Shown here: positions 36,627-47,124 of the stretch, in pieces
Position numbering within the stretch: the stretch's first letter is position 1
Layout of the letters: each line of letters opens with the position of its first letter
From: Betaproteobacteria bacterium
GTDB lineage: Bacteria; Pseudomonadota; Gammaproteobacteria; Burkholderiales; Burkholderiaceae_C
Length of the DNA: 64,000 nt
NCBI GenBank assembly: GCA_016716535.1
Contig: JADJWD010000005.1
Coordinates: 868,001-932,000, forward strand
Reading direction: 5' to 3'
Notes under the pieces: generated by a model
What the model was told of the DNA's origin: nothing
Database searches by the model: none
The model's input: the letters and a program-made list of their open reading frames with translations, nothing else
Translations under genes and position numbers: made by a program

Positions 36627-37238
36627 ATGCCCGACGCGGACGCCGATGCCCTGCTGGTCGAGCGCGCCAAGCGCGGCGACGTGCGCGCCTTCGAGATGCT
36701 GGTCGTCAAGTACCAGCGCCGCATCGAAAGGCTGATCGGCCGCATGGTGCGCGACACCGATCTCGTGCAGGATGTCGCCCAGGAGACCTTCATCCGCGCC
36801 TATCGCGCGCTGCCGCAGTTCCGCGGCGAGAGCGCCTTCTACACGTGGCTGTACCGCATCGCCGTCAACACGGCCAAGAAGACGCTCGTGGACCTGAAGC
36901 GCGACATCGTCGTGACCGAGTCGGCGCTGGGTGGCGCCAGCGACGACGGCGACGAAACTTCGCGCGCCGAGAACGAACTAAGCGATGGCGAGACGCCCGA
37001 GGCGATGCTTGCGAGCCGCGAGATCGCCGCGGCCGTGAACTCTGCCATCGAGGCCTTGTCCGAAGATCTTCGCCAGGCGATCACGCTGCGCGAGATCGAG
37101 GGTCTGAGCTACGAAGAGATCGCCGAAGTGATGAATTGCCCCATCGGTACGGTGCGTTCGCGCATCTTCCGCGCTCGCGAGGCCATCGCGGCGCGACTGC
37201 GGCCTTTGCTGGATACGCGCGAAGGCGAGCGCTGGTAG
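36627..37238 (+). CDS. rpoE: RNA polymerase sigma-E factor
   Basis: A 203-residue ECF sigma factor. Region 2 has FEMLVVKYQRRIERLIGRMVRD and DVAQETFIRAYRALPQFRGESAFYTWLYRIAVNTAKK; region 4 has ALSEDLRQAITLREIEGLSYEEIAEVMNCPIGTVRSRIFRARE. It directs RNA polymerase to envelope-stress promoters. It is directly followed by anti-sigma rseA, rseB and a MucD-type protease, the regulatory unit known from Pseudomonas algU-mucABCD and E. coli rpoE-rseABC. Confidence 0.95.
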   Translation: MPDADADALLVERAKRGDVRAFEMLVVKYQRRIERLIGRMVRDTDLVQDVAQETFIRAYRALPQFRGESAFYTWLYRIAVNTAKKTLVDLKRDIVVTESALGGASDDGDETSRAENELSDGETPEAMLASREIAAAVNSAIEALSEDLRQAITLREIEGLSYEEIAEVMNCPIGTVRSRIFRAREAIAARLRPLLDTREGERW

Positions 37239-37293
37239 CGCCGGCCCGCAGCCTTTCGAGCATCCGTCGACTTCCTCAACAAGAAGCCTTGCC

Positions 37294-37986
37294 ATGACCG
37301 TCCCTCCGCCGTCGCTGCCCGCGCAGCGTGAACCGCACGAACCGGCGCTGTGGCTGTCGGCCGCGGCCGACGGTGAAGCTGACGCGCTGCCGCATGCGCA
37401 ACGGCTGTGGCGCGACGACGCCGACGCGCGCGAGCGCTGGCATCTCTATCACCTGATCGGCGACGTGATGCGCTCGGATGAGCTGGCCTCGGCGCCGGCG
37501 CGCGACGCCGCGTTCCTGGCCGGGCTGCGCACTCGGCTCGCCGATGAGCCGGTGCCGCTGGCGCCGAGTGCTGCTGCCTCGCCGCCCGCGGCAGGGCCCG
37601 CCGCGGCACGGCATGTCTTGCCGCACCGCCTGGGCTGGCGCGCGCCGGCGGCGGTGGCTGCCGGCTTCGTCGCGGTGGCCGCGGCGACGCTGGTGCTCGT
37701 GCGGCCCGAAGGGTTCGGCGGCGAGGCGCCATCGCCATCGCTGGCTTCGCCGCAATTGGCGGGCAACGATGCGTCGGTCATCGACGGCCGCATGCTCCGT
37801 GACGCGCGGCTCGACGCCTATCTGGCGGCGCACCAGTCGTTCGGCGGCGGCTCGCCGGCCGCGTGGCCGGGTGGCGGGCTGATGCGCCGCGTCGAGCTGG
37901 GGGCGCCGGTGGCGCCGCCGGTGCTCATGCCCGTCGTGCCGATGACGGCGGCGCCGGCCTCACATCCCGGCTCCGCGCCACGCTGA
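37294..37986 (+). CDS. rseA: Anti-sigma-E factor (RseA/MucA family)
   Basis: A 230-residue protein. The N-terminal domain LWLSAAADGEADALP...RERWHLYHLIGDVMRS (residues about 11-65) matches the sigma-binding domain of RseA. One membrane segment lies near residues 113-132 (AVAAGFVAVAAATLVLV). A Pro/Ala-rich periplasmic tail follows. It holds sigma-E inactive until cleaved in the envelope. The stop shares one base with the rseB start (TGATG). Confidence 0.88.
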   Translation: MTVPPPSLPAQREPHEPALWLSAAADGEADALPHAQRLWRDDADARERWHLYHLIGDVMRSDELASAPARDAAFLAGLRTRLADEPVPLAPSAAASPPAAGPAAARHVLPHRLGWRAPAAVAAGFVAVAAATLVLVRPEGFGGEAPSPSLASPQLAGNDASVIDGRMLRDARLDAYLAAHQSFGGGSPAAWPGGGLMRRVELGAPVAPPVLMPVVPMTAAPASHPGSAPR

Positions 37987-38981
37987 TGGGCCGGCTCGGC
38001 GCGCGTCCCCGGCTGCTGTGCGCGGCGGCCTTCGCCGCGTTGTCGGCGCTCGCCGTGCTGCCGTCCACAGCCCGCGCCGACACCGACGCGCGCAGCTGGC
38101 TCGCGCGCATGAAGACCGCCGCCAGTGGCATCAACTACGAAGGCACGTTGGTGTTCAGCACCGGCGGCGCAGTGTCCAGTTCGCGCGTGTGGCACTACCG
38201 CGTCGGCGACAACTCGTTCGAGCGCCTCGAGGCGCAGGACGGACGGCAGCAGCGCATCTATCGCCACAACGACGACGTGCGCACCGTCTGGCCGCACTCG
38301 GGCACCGCGGTCGTCGAGCGGCGCGAGACGCTGGCCGCCTGGTCGACGACACCGCAGGCCGTCGACCCGCGCGCGGCCGAGAACTACGAGCTGCGCCCGG
38401 AGGGCACGGCGCGCGTCGCCGGCCGCGAAGCCGCCGTGCTGATGCTCAAGCCGCGTGACAAGCTGCGTTTCGCGCAGCGCCTGTGGGCCGACCAGGCGAC
38501 CGGGCTGATGCTGCGCGCCGACGTGCTGGGGCCGAACGGCAACCTCGTCGAGAGCTCGGCCTTCAGCGCCATCGACCTGGACGTGAAGGCGCAGCCCGAC
38601 CCCGTGTTGCAGGCGATGCGGCAGGAAAGCGGCCTGCGCATCGTGCGCCCGCAACAGCGCCGCACGACGCTCGAGGAGCAGGACTGGACGCTGGCGCGCG
38701 CGGTGCCGGGCTTCGCGCTTGCCGGCTGCATGCAACGCGGCGCCGAGGCCGGCGGTGGCGATCCGCCGATGCTGCAGGTGGTGTTTACCGATGGCCTCAC
38801 GCACGTGTCCCTCTTCATCGAGCGCTACAGCGCCGAGCGCCATCGCTCCGAGATGCAGGCGCAGCTTGGCGCCACGCATACGCTGATGCGCCGCTTCGGC
38901 GAACATTGGCTCACGGTGGTCGGCGACGTGCCGCCTGCCGCGTTGAAGATGTTCGCCGAGGCGCTCGAACGGCGGCGCTGA
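37986..38981 (+). CDS. rseB: MucB/RseB sigma-E regulatory protein
   Basis: A 331-residue periplasmic protein. The start at ATG 37986 yields a signal peptide (LLCAAAFAALSALAVLPSTARA). The MucB/RseB fold follows, with ARMKTAASGINYEGTLVF, RIYRHNDDVRTVWP, VLMLKPRDKLRFAQRLWAD and a C-terminal domain with FTDGLTHVSLFIERY. It shields RseA from proteolysis until lipid or misfolded-protein signals appear. An in-frame start at 37863 was rejected because it lies inside rseA and loses the signal peptide. Confidence 0.92.
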   Translation: MGRLGARPRLLCAAAFAALSALAVLPSTARADTDARSWLARMKTAASGINYEGTLVFSTGGAVSSSRVWHYRVGDNSFERLEAQDGRQQRIYRHNDDVRTVWPHSGTAVVERRETLAAWSTTPQAVDPRAAENYELRPEGTARVAGREAAVLMLKPRDKLRFAQRLWADQATGLMLRADVLGPNGNLVESSAFSAIDLDVKAQPDPVLQAMRQESGLRIVRPQQRRTTLEEQDWTLARAVPGFALAGCMQRGAEAGGGDPPMLQVVFTDGLTHVSLFIERYSAERHRSEMQAQLGATHTLMRRFGEHWLTVVGDVPPAALKMFAEALERRR

Positions 38982-39044
38982 AGCCGGCGCCCGGTAGGGC
39001 TACTCGAGATAACGGCGTCTTGAGATTGAATTGCGAGCGCTCAC

Positions 39045-40595
39045 ATGGCCTCTTTCACTGCGGACCTCTCCATGAATGCATCGACCTTGGCTGTTGCCGC
39101 TACGACCCGCCCGCGCCCGGCTCTGCGGCGATTGGCTGCACGCGCGGCGCTGGCGCTCGGCGCCGCTGCTGGCGTCATCGGGCTCGGGCTGGGCGCCGCC
39201 GCGCCGTCGTTCGCGCAGGTGCCGGCGAACGTGCCCACCGTCACGCTGCCCGACTTCGCCGAGCTGGCCGAGCGCCTGAGCCCGATGGTGGTGAACATCC
39301 GCACCACCGAGCGCGCGCGCATCGCGGGCGGCGAGGGTGACCCCAACGTCGAGGAGTTCTTCCGCCGCTTCGGCATCCCGATCCCCGGGCGTCCGGACCC
39401 ACGCCGCGGCGGCCCGCGCGGCGGCGACGAAGACGGCGCGCCGATGCAGCGTGGCGTCGGCTCGGGCTTCGTGATCTCGGCCGACGGCTTCATCATGACC
39501 AACGCCCACGTCGTCGACGGTGCCGACGAGGTGATCGTCACCTTCACCGACAAGCGCGAGCTGAAAGCGCGCGTCGTCGGCACCGACCGCCGCACCGACG
39601 TGGCCGTCATCAAGGTCGAGGCCACCGGCCTGCCGGCCGTGCGCATCGGCGACGTGAGCCGGTTGCGCGTCGGCGAGTGGGTGATGGCGATCGGCTCGCC
39701 GTTCGGCTTGGACAACACCGTCACCGCCGGCATCGTCAGCGCCAAGCAGCGCGACACCGGCGAATACCTGCCCTACATCCAGACTGACGTGGCCATCAAC
39801 CCCGGCAACTCGGGCGGGCCGCTGCTGAACCTGCGCGGCGAGGTGGTGGGCATCAACTCGCAGATCTACAGCCGCTCGGGCGGCTTCATGGGCATCAGCT
39901 TCGCGATCCCGATCGACGAGGCGATGCGCGTGTCCGAGCAACTGCGCACCAGCGGGCGCGTCATCCGTGGCCGTATCGGCGTGCAGATCGCGCCGGTGAC
40001 GAAGGAAGTGGCCGAGTCGATCGGCCTCGGCCAGCCGCGCGGCGCGCTCGTGCAAAGCGTCGAGAAGGACGGCCCGGCCGAGAAGGCCGGCGTCGAGGCC
40101 GGCGACATCATCCTGCGCGTCGACGGCCGCGCCGTCGACAAGTCCGGCGACCTGCCGCGCATCATCGGCGGCACGAAGCCGGGCTCGAAGAGCTCGCTGC
40201 AGGTCTTCCGCCGCGGCAACACGCGCGATCTGTCGGTGACCGTGGCCGAGTTCGAGGCCGATCGTCCGGCACGCCGGCCGACCGCGGCCGAGCCGGGCAA
40301 CGCGCCTTCGCAGACGGCCAAGAGCGTGCTCGGCCTGACCGTCTCCGACCTCAACGAGTCGCAAAAGCGCGATCTGCGCGTGCGCGGCGGCGTGCGCGTC
40401 GACGCGGTCGAAGGCCCGGCCGCGCGCGCCGGCCTGCGCGAAGGCGACGTCATCCTCTCGGTCGACAACACCGAGGTCAGCGACGCGCGGCAGTTCGCCG
40501 GCATCGTCGCGAAGGTCGAGCGCTCGCGCGCGGTCAGCGTGCTGGTGCGGCGCGGCGAGTGGGTCAACTACTTGGTGATCCGGCCCAGCCGCTGA
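39045..40595 (+). CDS. mucD: Periplasmic serine protease DegP/MucD family
   Basis: A 516-residue HtrA-type protease. A signal peptide ending APSFAQ is followed by the trypsin-like domain, with catalytic His155 (TNAHVVDG), Asp185 (RRTDVAVI) and Ser256 (NPGNSGGPLLN). Two PDZ domains follow (GRIGVQIAPVTKE, VLGLTVSDLNESQ). It degrades misfolded envelope proteins and damps the sigma-E response. An alternative ATG at 39072 would shorten the N-terminus by nine residues and has a weak GGA nearby. It lies 63 bases after rseB. Confidence 0.93.
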   Translation: MASFTADLSMNASTLAVAATTRPRPALRRLAARAALALGAAAGVIGLGLGAAAPSFAQVPANVPTVTLPDFAELAERLSPMVVNIRTTERARIAGGEGDPNVEEFFRRFGIPIPGRPDPRRGGPRGGDEDGAPMQRGVGSGFVISADGFIMTNAHVVDGADEVIVTFTDKRELKARVVGTDRRTDVAVIKVEATGLPAVRIGDVSRLRVGEWVMAIGSPFGLDNTVTAGIVSAKQRDTGEYLPYIQTDVAINPGNSGGPLLNLRGEVVGINSQIYSRSGGFMGISFAIPIDEAMRVSEQLRTSGRVIRGRIGVQIAPVTKEVAESIGLGQPRGALVQSVEKDGPAEKAGVEAGDIILRVDGRAVDKSGDLPRIIGGTKPGSKSSLQVFRRGNTRDLSVTVAEFEADRPARRPTAAEPGNAPSQTAKSVLGLTVSDLNESQKRDLRVRGGVRVDAVEGPAARAGLREGDVILSVDNTEVSDARQFAGIVAKVERSRAVSVLVRRGEWVNYLVIRPSR

Positions 40596-40616
40596 GTTGA
40601 GCGGATCGGCCGGCCC

Positions 40617-40638
40617 CGGGGCGTCGAGCGGCGCCCCG
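40617..40638 (+). terminator. Hairpin downstream of mucD
   Basis: CGGGGCG (40617-40623) pairs with CGCCCCG (40632-40638) around an eight-base loop, 22 bases after the mucD stop. No U-tract follows, so termination may need Rho. Confidence 0.35.
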
Positions 40639-40823
40639 AAAGCCGGCAGGGCTGGCCGGCCGCCCGGCCATGTTGACCGAACCGGCGGGTCTTTCCGCAT
40701 CGTGGAGCTGGGGATGCGGCCCGGCGCCCCACCCGGCCACTGAACTGGGGCCCAAAGGTTGACCGTTAGTCAGCGGCCATTCACTTCCCGTCGGCCCCGC
40801 ACGGCATTGGCCGCGGCCGCATC

Positions 40824-40829
40824 TAGAAT
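40824..40829 (+). promoter_or_regulatory. -10-like element TAGAAT in the mucD-lepA gap
   Basis: TCTAGAATCGCGCC carries the same CTAGAATC core as the elements before wecA-like, mutL and the EPS regulator. It could drive the small RNA or lepA. No -35 was found. Confidence 0.4.
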
Positions 40830-41001
40830 CGCGCCGCTGGCCGGCTGATTGGCGTTGATCGCGGTCCAAAAAGCGGCTCGGGAAACGCCTCCGGGTAGCC
40901 TTGCGAAGCTGTTGATAACTTGTGGATGAATTGTTCCTGTCGGATCCCTGCAACGGCCGGAAAACTAGTGCTGGCGCGGGTTCCGGCGAGGTCCTTTGGA
41001 A

Positions 41002-41007
41002 TAGAAT
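41002..41007 (+). promoter_or_regulatory. -10-like element TAGAAT for the small RNA candidate
   Basis: GGAATAGAATGGCAG predicts a start site near 41013-41014, the first base of a hairpin. The six bases TTCCGG lie 15 bases upstream and give only a weak -35. Confidence 0.45.
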
Positions 41008-41012
41008 GGCAG

Positions 41013-41078
41013 CCCAACAAGCAGTTGCCAAACGTTCTGTTGGAAGGCGCGTCACTCTCTTGGACGCGCCTTTTTTTT
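41013..41078 (+). ncRNA. Candidate small RNA upstream of lepA
   Basis: A transcript starting near 41013 would be about 66 bases. Its 5' part folds as CCAACA (41014-41019) with TGTTGG (41038-41043) around an 18-base loop. Its 3' part is a strong intrinsic terminator (AAGGCGCGTC/GACGCGCCTT plus eight U). A -10-like TAGAAT is correctly placed upstream. No open frame fits this span. It is 417 bases downstream of mucD, too far to be simply the mucD terminator. The sequence does not identify a known RNA family; a match to a betaproteobacterial sRNA family cannot be tested here. Confidence 0.55.
41044..41078 (+). terminator. Strong Rho-independent terminator
   Basis: GGCGCGTC (41046-41053) pairs with GACGCGCC (41063-41070), extended by two A-T pairs at the base, loop ACTCTCTTG, followed directly by eight T. 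It is the only textbook intrinsic terminator noticed in the window. Confidence 0.85.
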
Positions 41079-41227
41079 AGCCCGGGCTCGAAGCGTTTCT
41101 TGCGGCGCATTCACGCGTCGCGACTCCTCTGCATGAAGCACCGCGCGTTGCCCGCGTGCATTGACATTCGCAGCCGCACGACCGCGTCGAAGACGCTCCG
41201 ATCTCTGCCGGCAGCGCACCGAGCCCG

Positions 41228-43036
<1,809 letters not shown>

Positions 43037-43090
43037 ACAACCATCTCGGCGAGACGAGTCGCACGGGACACCGCGCACCGACCCACTTCC

Positions 43091-44062
43091 ATGATGAGTT
43101 CCCTCACCGGCGCGTTGTACGCCGTGCTCGTCGTCTACCTCGGCGGCTGGTTCCTCGGCGCGTGGACCGGCAACTTCTCGCTGCTGCTGTTCGTGCTGAC
43201 CACGGTGACGCTCGCCTTCTGGCTGGCCGAGCGCTTCCACTTCCGCCCCGCGCGGCAGGCGGCGGCGGCCAACCTCGAGCGGCAGGACACGGCGCGCCGT
43301 GCGGAGCTGGCGCGGCTGGGCATCGAAAAGGTCGACGGCGACGTGCAGGAGGCGCGCCAGAAGCTGCTGATGCAGCCGTGGTGGCTCGACTGGACCGCGG
43401 GCCTCTTTCCGGTGATCCTCGTCGTCTTCCTGCTGCGCTCGTTCCTGTTCGAGCCGTTCAAGATCCCGTCGGGCTCGATGGTGCCCACGCTGATGGTGGG
43501 CGACCTCATCCTCGTCAACAAGTACCACTACGGCATCCGGCTGCCGGTGATCAACAAGAAGGTCGTCGACAACAACCCGGTCGAGCGCGGCGACGTGATC
43601 GTCTTCCGCTACCCGCCCGAGCCGTGGGTGGACTACATCAAGCGCGTCGTCGCGCTGCCCGGCGACGAGGTCGCCTACCTCGACCAGAAGCTGGTCATCA
43701 ACGGCCAGCCGGTGCCGGTGGTCGCCAAGGGCGAGCACTACGACGACGAAAGCCTGAGTTATGCGCCGCAATTCTCCGAGAAGCTCAACAGCCACGAGCA
43801 CATGATCCGCGTCGACCCGAAGCGCCTGGGCAGCTACGGCCCGCTGCCCAAGCGCTTCCCGCACGCCGACAACTGCCGCTACGTGCCCGAAGGCATCATC
43901 TGCAAGGTGCCGGCGGGCCACTATTTCGTCATGGGCGACAACCGCGACAATTCGATGGATTCACGGTTCTGGGGCTTCGTGCCCGACCAGAACCTCGTCG
44001 GCAAGGCGTTCTTCGTCTGGATGAACTTCGGCAACCTCTCCCGCATCGGCGCGTTCAACTAG
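43091..44062 (+). CDS. lepB: Signal peptidase I
   Basis: A 323-residue membrane peptidase that removes signal peptides. Two N-terminal hydrophobic segments (about 7-45) and a third near 105-120 precede the catalytic Ser129 in FKIPSGSMVPTL and Lys184 in DYIKRVVALPGD. Further boxes are NKYHYG and FVMGDNRDNSMDSRFWG. It starts MM, so 43091 or 43094 may be used. It lies 54 bases after lepA. Confidence 0.96.
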   Translation: MMSSLTGALYAVLVVYLGGWFLGAWTGNFSLLLFVLTTVTLAFWLAERFHFRPARQAAAANLERQDTARRAELARLGIEKVDGDVQEARQKLLMQPWWLDWTAGLFPVILVVFLLRSFLFEPFKIPSGSMVPTLMVGDLILVNKYHYGIRLPVINKKVVDNNPVERGDVIVFRYPPEPWVDYIKRVVALPGDEVAYLDQKLVINGQPVPVVAKGEHYDDESLSYAPQFSEKLNSHEHMIRVDPKRLGSYGPLPKRFPHADNCRYVPEGIICKVPAGHYFVMGDNRDNSMDSRFWGFVPDQNLVGKAFFVWMNFGNLSRIGAFN

Positions 44063-44104
44063 CCGCCGGGCCCGGGCTGCACACTGGAGGCACGTGCAAC
44101 CGCC

Positions 44105-44569
44105 ATGAAGCATTCGTCGCTCCGCACCCGCACACCCGCCCGCGCGCGCTTTGCCGCCGGCCGGGCCCGCGCCTTGTCCGCACGCGGGCCGATGCCCGCA
44201 CCGATGCCCGCACGCGTGCGCCGCGGCGTCACGATGTTCGGCCTGCTGTTCTGGGCCATCGTCATCGGCTTCTTCGGCTACCTGCTCGTGCGCACGCTGC
44301 CCACTGTCAACGAGTACATGACGATCCAGCGCGCGGTGACCAAGATCGCCGCCAGCAACCCCTCCACCGTGGCCGAGGCGCGCCAGGCCTTCGACCGCCA
44401 GAAGGACATCGAGTACGCGATCAGCTCGATCGGCAGCAAGGACCTCTCGATCACCAAGGAAAACGACCGCGTCGTCATCGGCTTCTCCTACGACAAGGAA
44501 GTGCCGATCGCCGGGCCCGTCTTCCTGCTGATCAAGTACGAGGGGCGCTCGCAGGCGCAGCAGCGCTGA
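44105..44569 (+). CDS. DUF4845 membrane protein between lepB and rnc
   Basis: A 154-residue protein. The basic N-terminus (about 40 residues, rich in Arg/Ala) precedes a membrane segment, TMFGLLFWAIVIGFFGYLLVRTLP. The rest is a small soluble domain, VNEYMTIQRAVTKIAASNPSTVAEARQAFDRQ...IGFSYDKEVPIAGPVFLLIKYEG, the DUF4845 pattern found between lepB and rnc in betaproteobacteria. The function is not known. The long basic start may be an artefact; a later GTG or the ATG before FGLL would shorten it. Confidence 0.85.
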   Translation: MKHSSLRTRTPARARFAAGRARALSARGPMPAPMPARVRRGVTMFGLLFWAIVIGFFGYLLVRTLPTVNEYMTIQRAVTKIAASNPSTVAEARQAFDRQKDIEYAISSIGSKDLSITKENDRVVIGFSYDKEVPIAGPVFLLIKYEGRSQAQQR

Positions 44570-44595
44570 AGCTCCCGACGCCGGCACGCCCGGAC

Positions 44596-45321
44596 ATGCC
44601 TGCCGCCCCGCCGAACAACCTGCCGCCTCTGCTGGCCTTGCAGCGGCGGCTGGGCCACACGTTCGAGAACGAGGCGCTGCTGCAGCGCGCGCTCACGCAC
44701 CGCAGCTTCGGCGCCGGGCACAACGAGCGGCTCGAGTTCCTCGGCGACGCGGTGCTGAACCTGGCCGTCTCGCGGCTGCTCTACGACCGCTTCGGCGACA
44801 GCGACGAAGGCGACCTGACGCGCGTGCGCGCCCACCTCGTGCGCGAGGACAGCCTGCACCGCGCCGCGTTGACGCTCGGCCTGCCCGAGGTGCTGCGCCT
44901 GTCGGAAGGCGAAGCGCGCGGCGGCGGCGCGCAGCGTGTGTCGATCCTCGCCGATGCGCTGGAGGCGGTGATCGGCGCCGTCTTCCTCGAGCGCGGCTAC
45001 GAGGCGGCGCTGAACGTCGTGCAGCGCCTCTTCGGCGACGTGATCCAGGCCACCGAGGCCGACAGCTGGAGCAAGGACGCGAAGACCGAACTCCAGGAAT
45101 GGCTGCAGGCGCGGCGCCTGCCGGTACCGAGCTACCGCATCGCCGCGACGCGCGGCGAGAAACACGCGCAGACCTTCGAGGTCGAGTGTTCGGTGCCGAC
45201 GCTGGCGCTGGCCGAGCGCGGCGAAGGCCGCTCGCGCCGCGCCGCCGAGCAGGAGGCCGCGCGCCGGCTGCTCGGCGTGCTGAAGGCGAGCGACCGGCCG
45301 GGCGGCCCGCTGCGCTCATGA
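44596..45321 (+). CDS. rnc: Ribonuclease III
   Basis: A 241-residue double-strand-specific RNase. The catalytic domain has HNERLEFLGDAVLNLAVS (signature with acidic residues) and DALEAVIGAVFLERG; the C-terminal dsRNA-binding domain spans about 165-235, with DAKTELQEWLQARRLPVPSY. The start is ATG 44596. It processes rRNA and sRNA-mRNA duplexes. The stop overlaps the era ATG by four bases. Confidence 0.96.
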   Translation: MPAAPPNNLPPLLALQRRLGHTFENEALLQRALTHRSFGAGHNERLEFLGDAVLNLAVSRLLYDRFGDSDEGDLTRVRAHLVREDSLHRAALTLGLPEVLRLSEGEARGGGAQRVSILADALEAVIGAVFLERGYEAALNVVQRLFGDVIQATEADSWSKDAKTELQEWLQARRLPVPSYRIAATRGEKHAQTFEVECSVPTLALAERGEGRSRRAAEQEAARRLLGVLKASDRPGGPLRS

Positions 45322-46319
45322 GTCCGGGGCACGAGCCCGGCGCCGAGCCTGGCCCCGAACCTGGCCCCGATCTCGCGGCGGCACCGCAGCGCTGCGGCCA
45401 CATCGCCATCGTCGGCCGGCCCAACGTCGGCAAGAGCACGCTGCTCAACGCGCTGGTCGGCCAGAAGATCAGCATCACCTCCAAGAAGGCGCAGACGACG
45501 CGCCACCGCATCACCGGCGTGCGCACGGCGGGCGCGAGCCAGTTCGTCTTCGTCGACACGCCAGGCTTCCAGACGCGCCAGCTCGGCGACAAGCGCGGCG
45601 CGCTGAACCGCACGCTCAACCGCACGGTGCTCGCGGCGCTGGCCGATGTCGACGTCGTCCTCTTCGTCTGCGAGGCCGGCCGCTTCACGCTCGACGACGC
45701 CAAGGTGCTGGCGCTGCTGCAAGAGGCCTCGCTCGAAGGCAAGCCGACGATCCTCGTCGCCAACAAGCTCGACGCGCTCGTGCGCCGCCAGGACGTGCTG
45801 CCGTGGCTGCGGCAGATGCAGGAGCGGCACCCGTTCGCCGAGTTCGTGCCGATGTCGGCACGCCGCGCCGCCGACATCGAGCGGCTGCTCGGCATCGTCG
45901 CGCCGTACCTGCCCGAGCAGCCGTGGCAGCACGACGCCCAGGCGCTGACCGACCGCAGCGAGCGTTTCCTCGCCGGCGAGCTGGTGCGCGAGAAGCTCTT
46001 CCGCCTGACCGGCGACGAGCTGCCGTACACCTCGACGGTCGTCGTCGAGAAGTTCGAGGAAGAAGGCGGTGAGAGTGCTGAGGGCGCTGTCCCCGGCCCG
46101 CGCCGTGTGCGCATCGCCGCCAGCATCGTCGTCGAGCGCGACGCGCACAAGGGCATGGTCATCGGCGAAGGCGGCGAGCGCCTGAAGCGCATCGGCACCG
46201 AGGCGCGGCAGGAGCTGGAGAAGCTGCTCGAGGCGCGCGTCTTCCTCGAGCTGTGGGTCAAGGTGCGCTCGGGCTGGGCCGACGACGAAGCGCACCTGCG
46301 CAGCTACGGCTACGAGTAA
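45318..46319 (+). CDS. era: GTPase Era
   Basis: A 333-residue GTPase involved in 16S rRNA and 30S assembly. Seen: GRPNVGKS (33-40), SITSKKAQTTRHRI, DTPGFQ, NKLD, and a C-terminal KH domain with MVIGEGGERLKRIG. The first 25 residues are Gly/Pro-rich (PGAEPGPEPGPDL) and not conserved in the family. It lies in the rnc-era-recO order found across proteobacteria. Confidence 0.96.
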   Translation: MSPGHEPGAEPGPEPGPDLAAAPQRCGHIAIVGRPNVGKSTLLNALVGQKISITSKKAQTTRHRITGVRTAGASQFVFVDTPGFQTRQLGDKRGALNRTLNRTVLAALADVDVVLFVCEAGRFTLDDAKVLALLQEASLEGKPTILVANKLDALVRRQDVLPWLRQMQERHPFAEFVPMSARRAADIERLLGIVAPYLPEQPWQHDAQALTDRSERFLAGELVREKLFRLTGDELPYTSTVVVEKFEEEGGESAEGAVPGPRRVRIAASIVVERDAHKGMVIGEGGERLKRIGTEARQELEKLLEARVFLELWVKVRSGWADDEAHLRSYGYE

Positions 46320-46329
46320 CGGGCCGAAG

Positions 46330-47124
46330 ATGGCCGCCTCGGCCCGAGCCACGCCGCCGCTTTCCGCCTTCGTGCTGCACAGCTACGACTGGAGCGAGTC
46401 GAGTCTGATCGTCGACCTCTTCACGCGCGCGCAGGGCCGCGTCGTCGTCGTTGCCAAGGGTGCGAAGCGGCCGACGTCGAACTTCCGCCCGCTGCTGCTG
46501 CCGTTCCATCCGCTGACGGTGTGGCTGTCGAAGAGTGCGGCCGACGAACACGGCGAGGTGCGCAGCCTGCGCGCCGCCGAGTGGGGCGGCGGCGCGCCGT
46601 TGCCGGCCACCGCGCTGATGTCGGGCTTCTACCTGAACGAGCTGGTGCTGAAGGGCCTGGCGCGGCAGGACCCGCACCCGGCGCTGTTCGACGCGTATGC
46701 CCAGACGCTGGCGGTGCTTGCTGCCGCAGCGGACGCAGCGACCGCGGCATCGCCCGAGATCGAGGCCGTCGCGCTGCGCGCGTTCGAGCTGGTGCTGCTG
46801 CGTGAACTCGGCTGGCTGCCCGCGCTCGAGGTGCTGACCGCGAGCGCCGAGCCGCTGGCCGCCGAAGGGCGCTACACGATCCATGCCGAGGCCGGCGTCG
46901 TTGCCGACGACAGCGGCCTGCCGGGCGCCGCGTGGCTGGCCGTGCAGGCGGCGCTGCGGCTCGGCAGCCTCGCCGCCTTGCGCCAGGCCTGCGCGGCGCA
47001 CGCCACCGCGCTGCGCGCGCCGCTGCGCCACCTCGTTCACTATCATCTGGCCACCACGCAACTGCGCACGCGCCGCGTCGGCCTGCAGTTGCAGCGCCTG
47101 GCGGCGCAGCCGGCCCCACGATGA
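46330..47124 (+). CDS. recO: DNA repair protein RecO
   Basis: A 264-residue protein loading RecA in the RecF pathway. Seen: the N-terminal OB-fold region FVLHSYDWSESSLIVDLFTRAQGRVVVVAKGAKR, FYLNELVLKGLARQDPHPALFDAY, FELVLLRELGWLPALE and LVHYHL near the end. It has no zinc cysteines, as usual in proteobacterial RecO. Its stop overlaps the pdxJ start by four bases. Confidence 0.93.
   Translation: MAASARATPPLSAFVLHSYDWSESSLIVDLFTRAQGRVVVVAKGAKRPTSNFRPLLLPFHPLTVWLSKSAADEHGEVRSLRAAEWGGGAPLPATALMSGFYLNELVLKGLARQDPHPALFDAYAQTLAVLAAAADAATAASPEIEAVALRAFELVLLRELGWLPALEVLTASAEPLAAEGRYTIHAEAGVVADDSGLPGAAWLAVQAALRLGSLAALRQACAAHATALRAPLRHLVHYHLATTQLRTRRVGLQLQRLAAQPAPR

Larger units (their letters stand above)
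40596..41227 (+). other. 632-base intergenic region between mucD and lepA
   Basis: No coding frame is supported here. It holds, in order: a G+C hairpin shortly after the mucD stop, a CTAGAATC element at 40823-40830, an A+T-richer patch near 40905-40940, a second -10-like element at 41002-41007, and a compact small-RNA candidate with a strong intrinsic terminator at 41013-41078. The last 150 bases before lepA show no clear promoter. Confidence 0.75.

Noticed and set aside
37863..38981. Longer 372-residue RseB
   Set aside because: The extension overlaps rseA and displaces the signal peptide; the ATG at 37986 with the TGATG overlap is better.
40918..40930. Possible DnaA box (TGTGGATGA) and replication origin in the mucD-lepA gap
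   Set aside because: A single near-match with one mismatch, no cluster of boxes and no dnaA, dnaN or parAB nearby.
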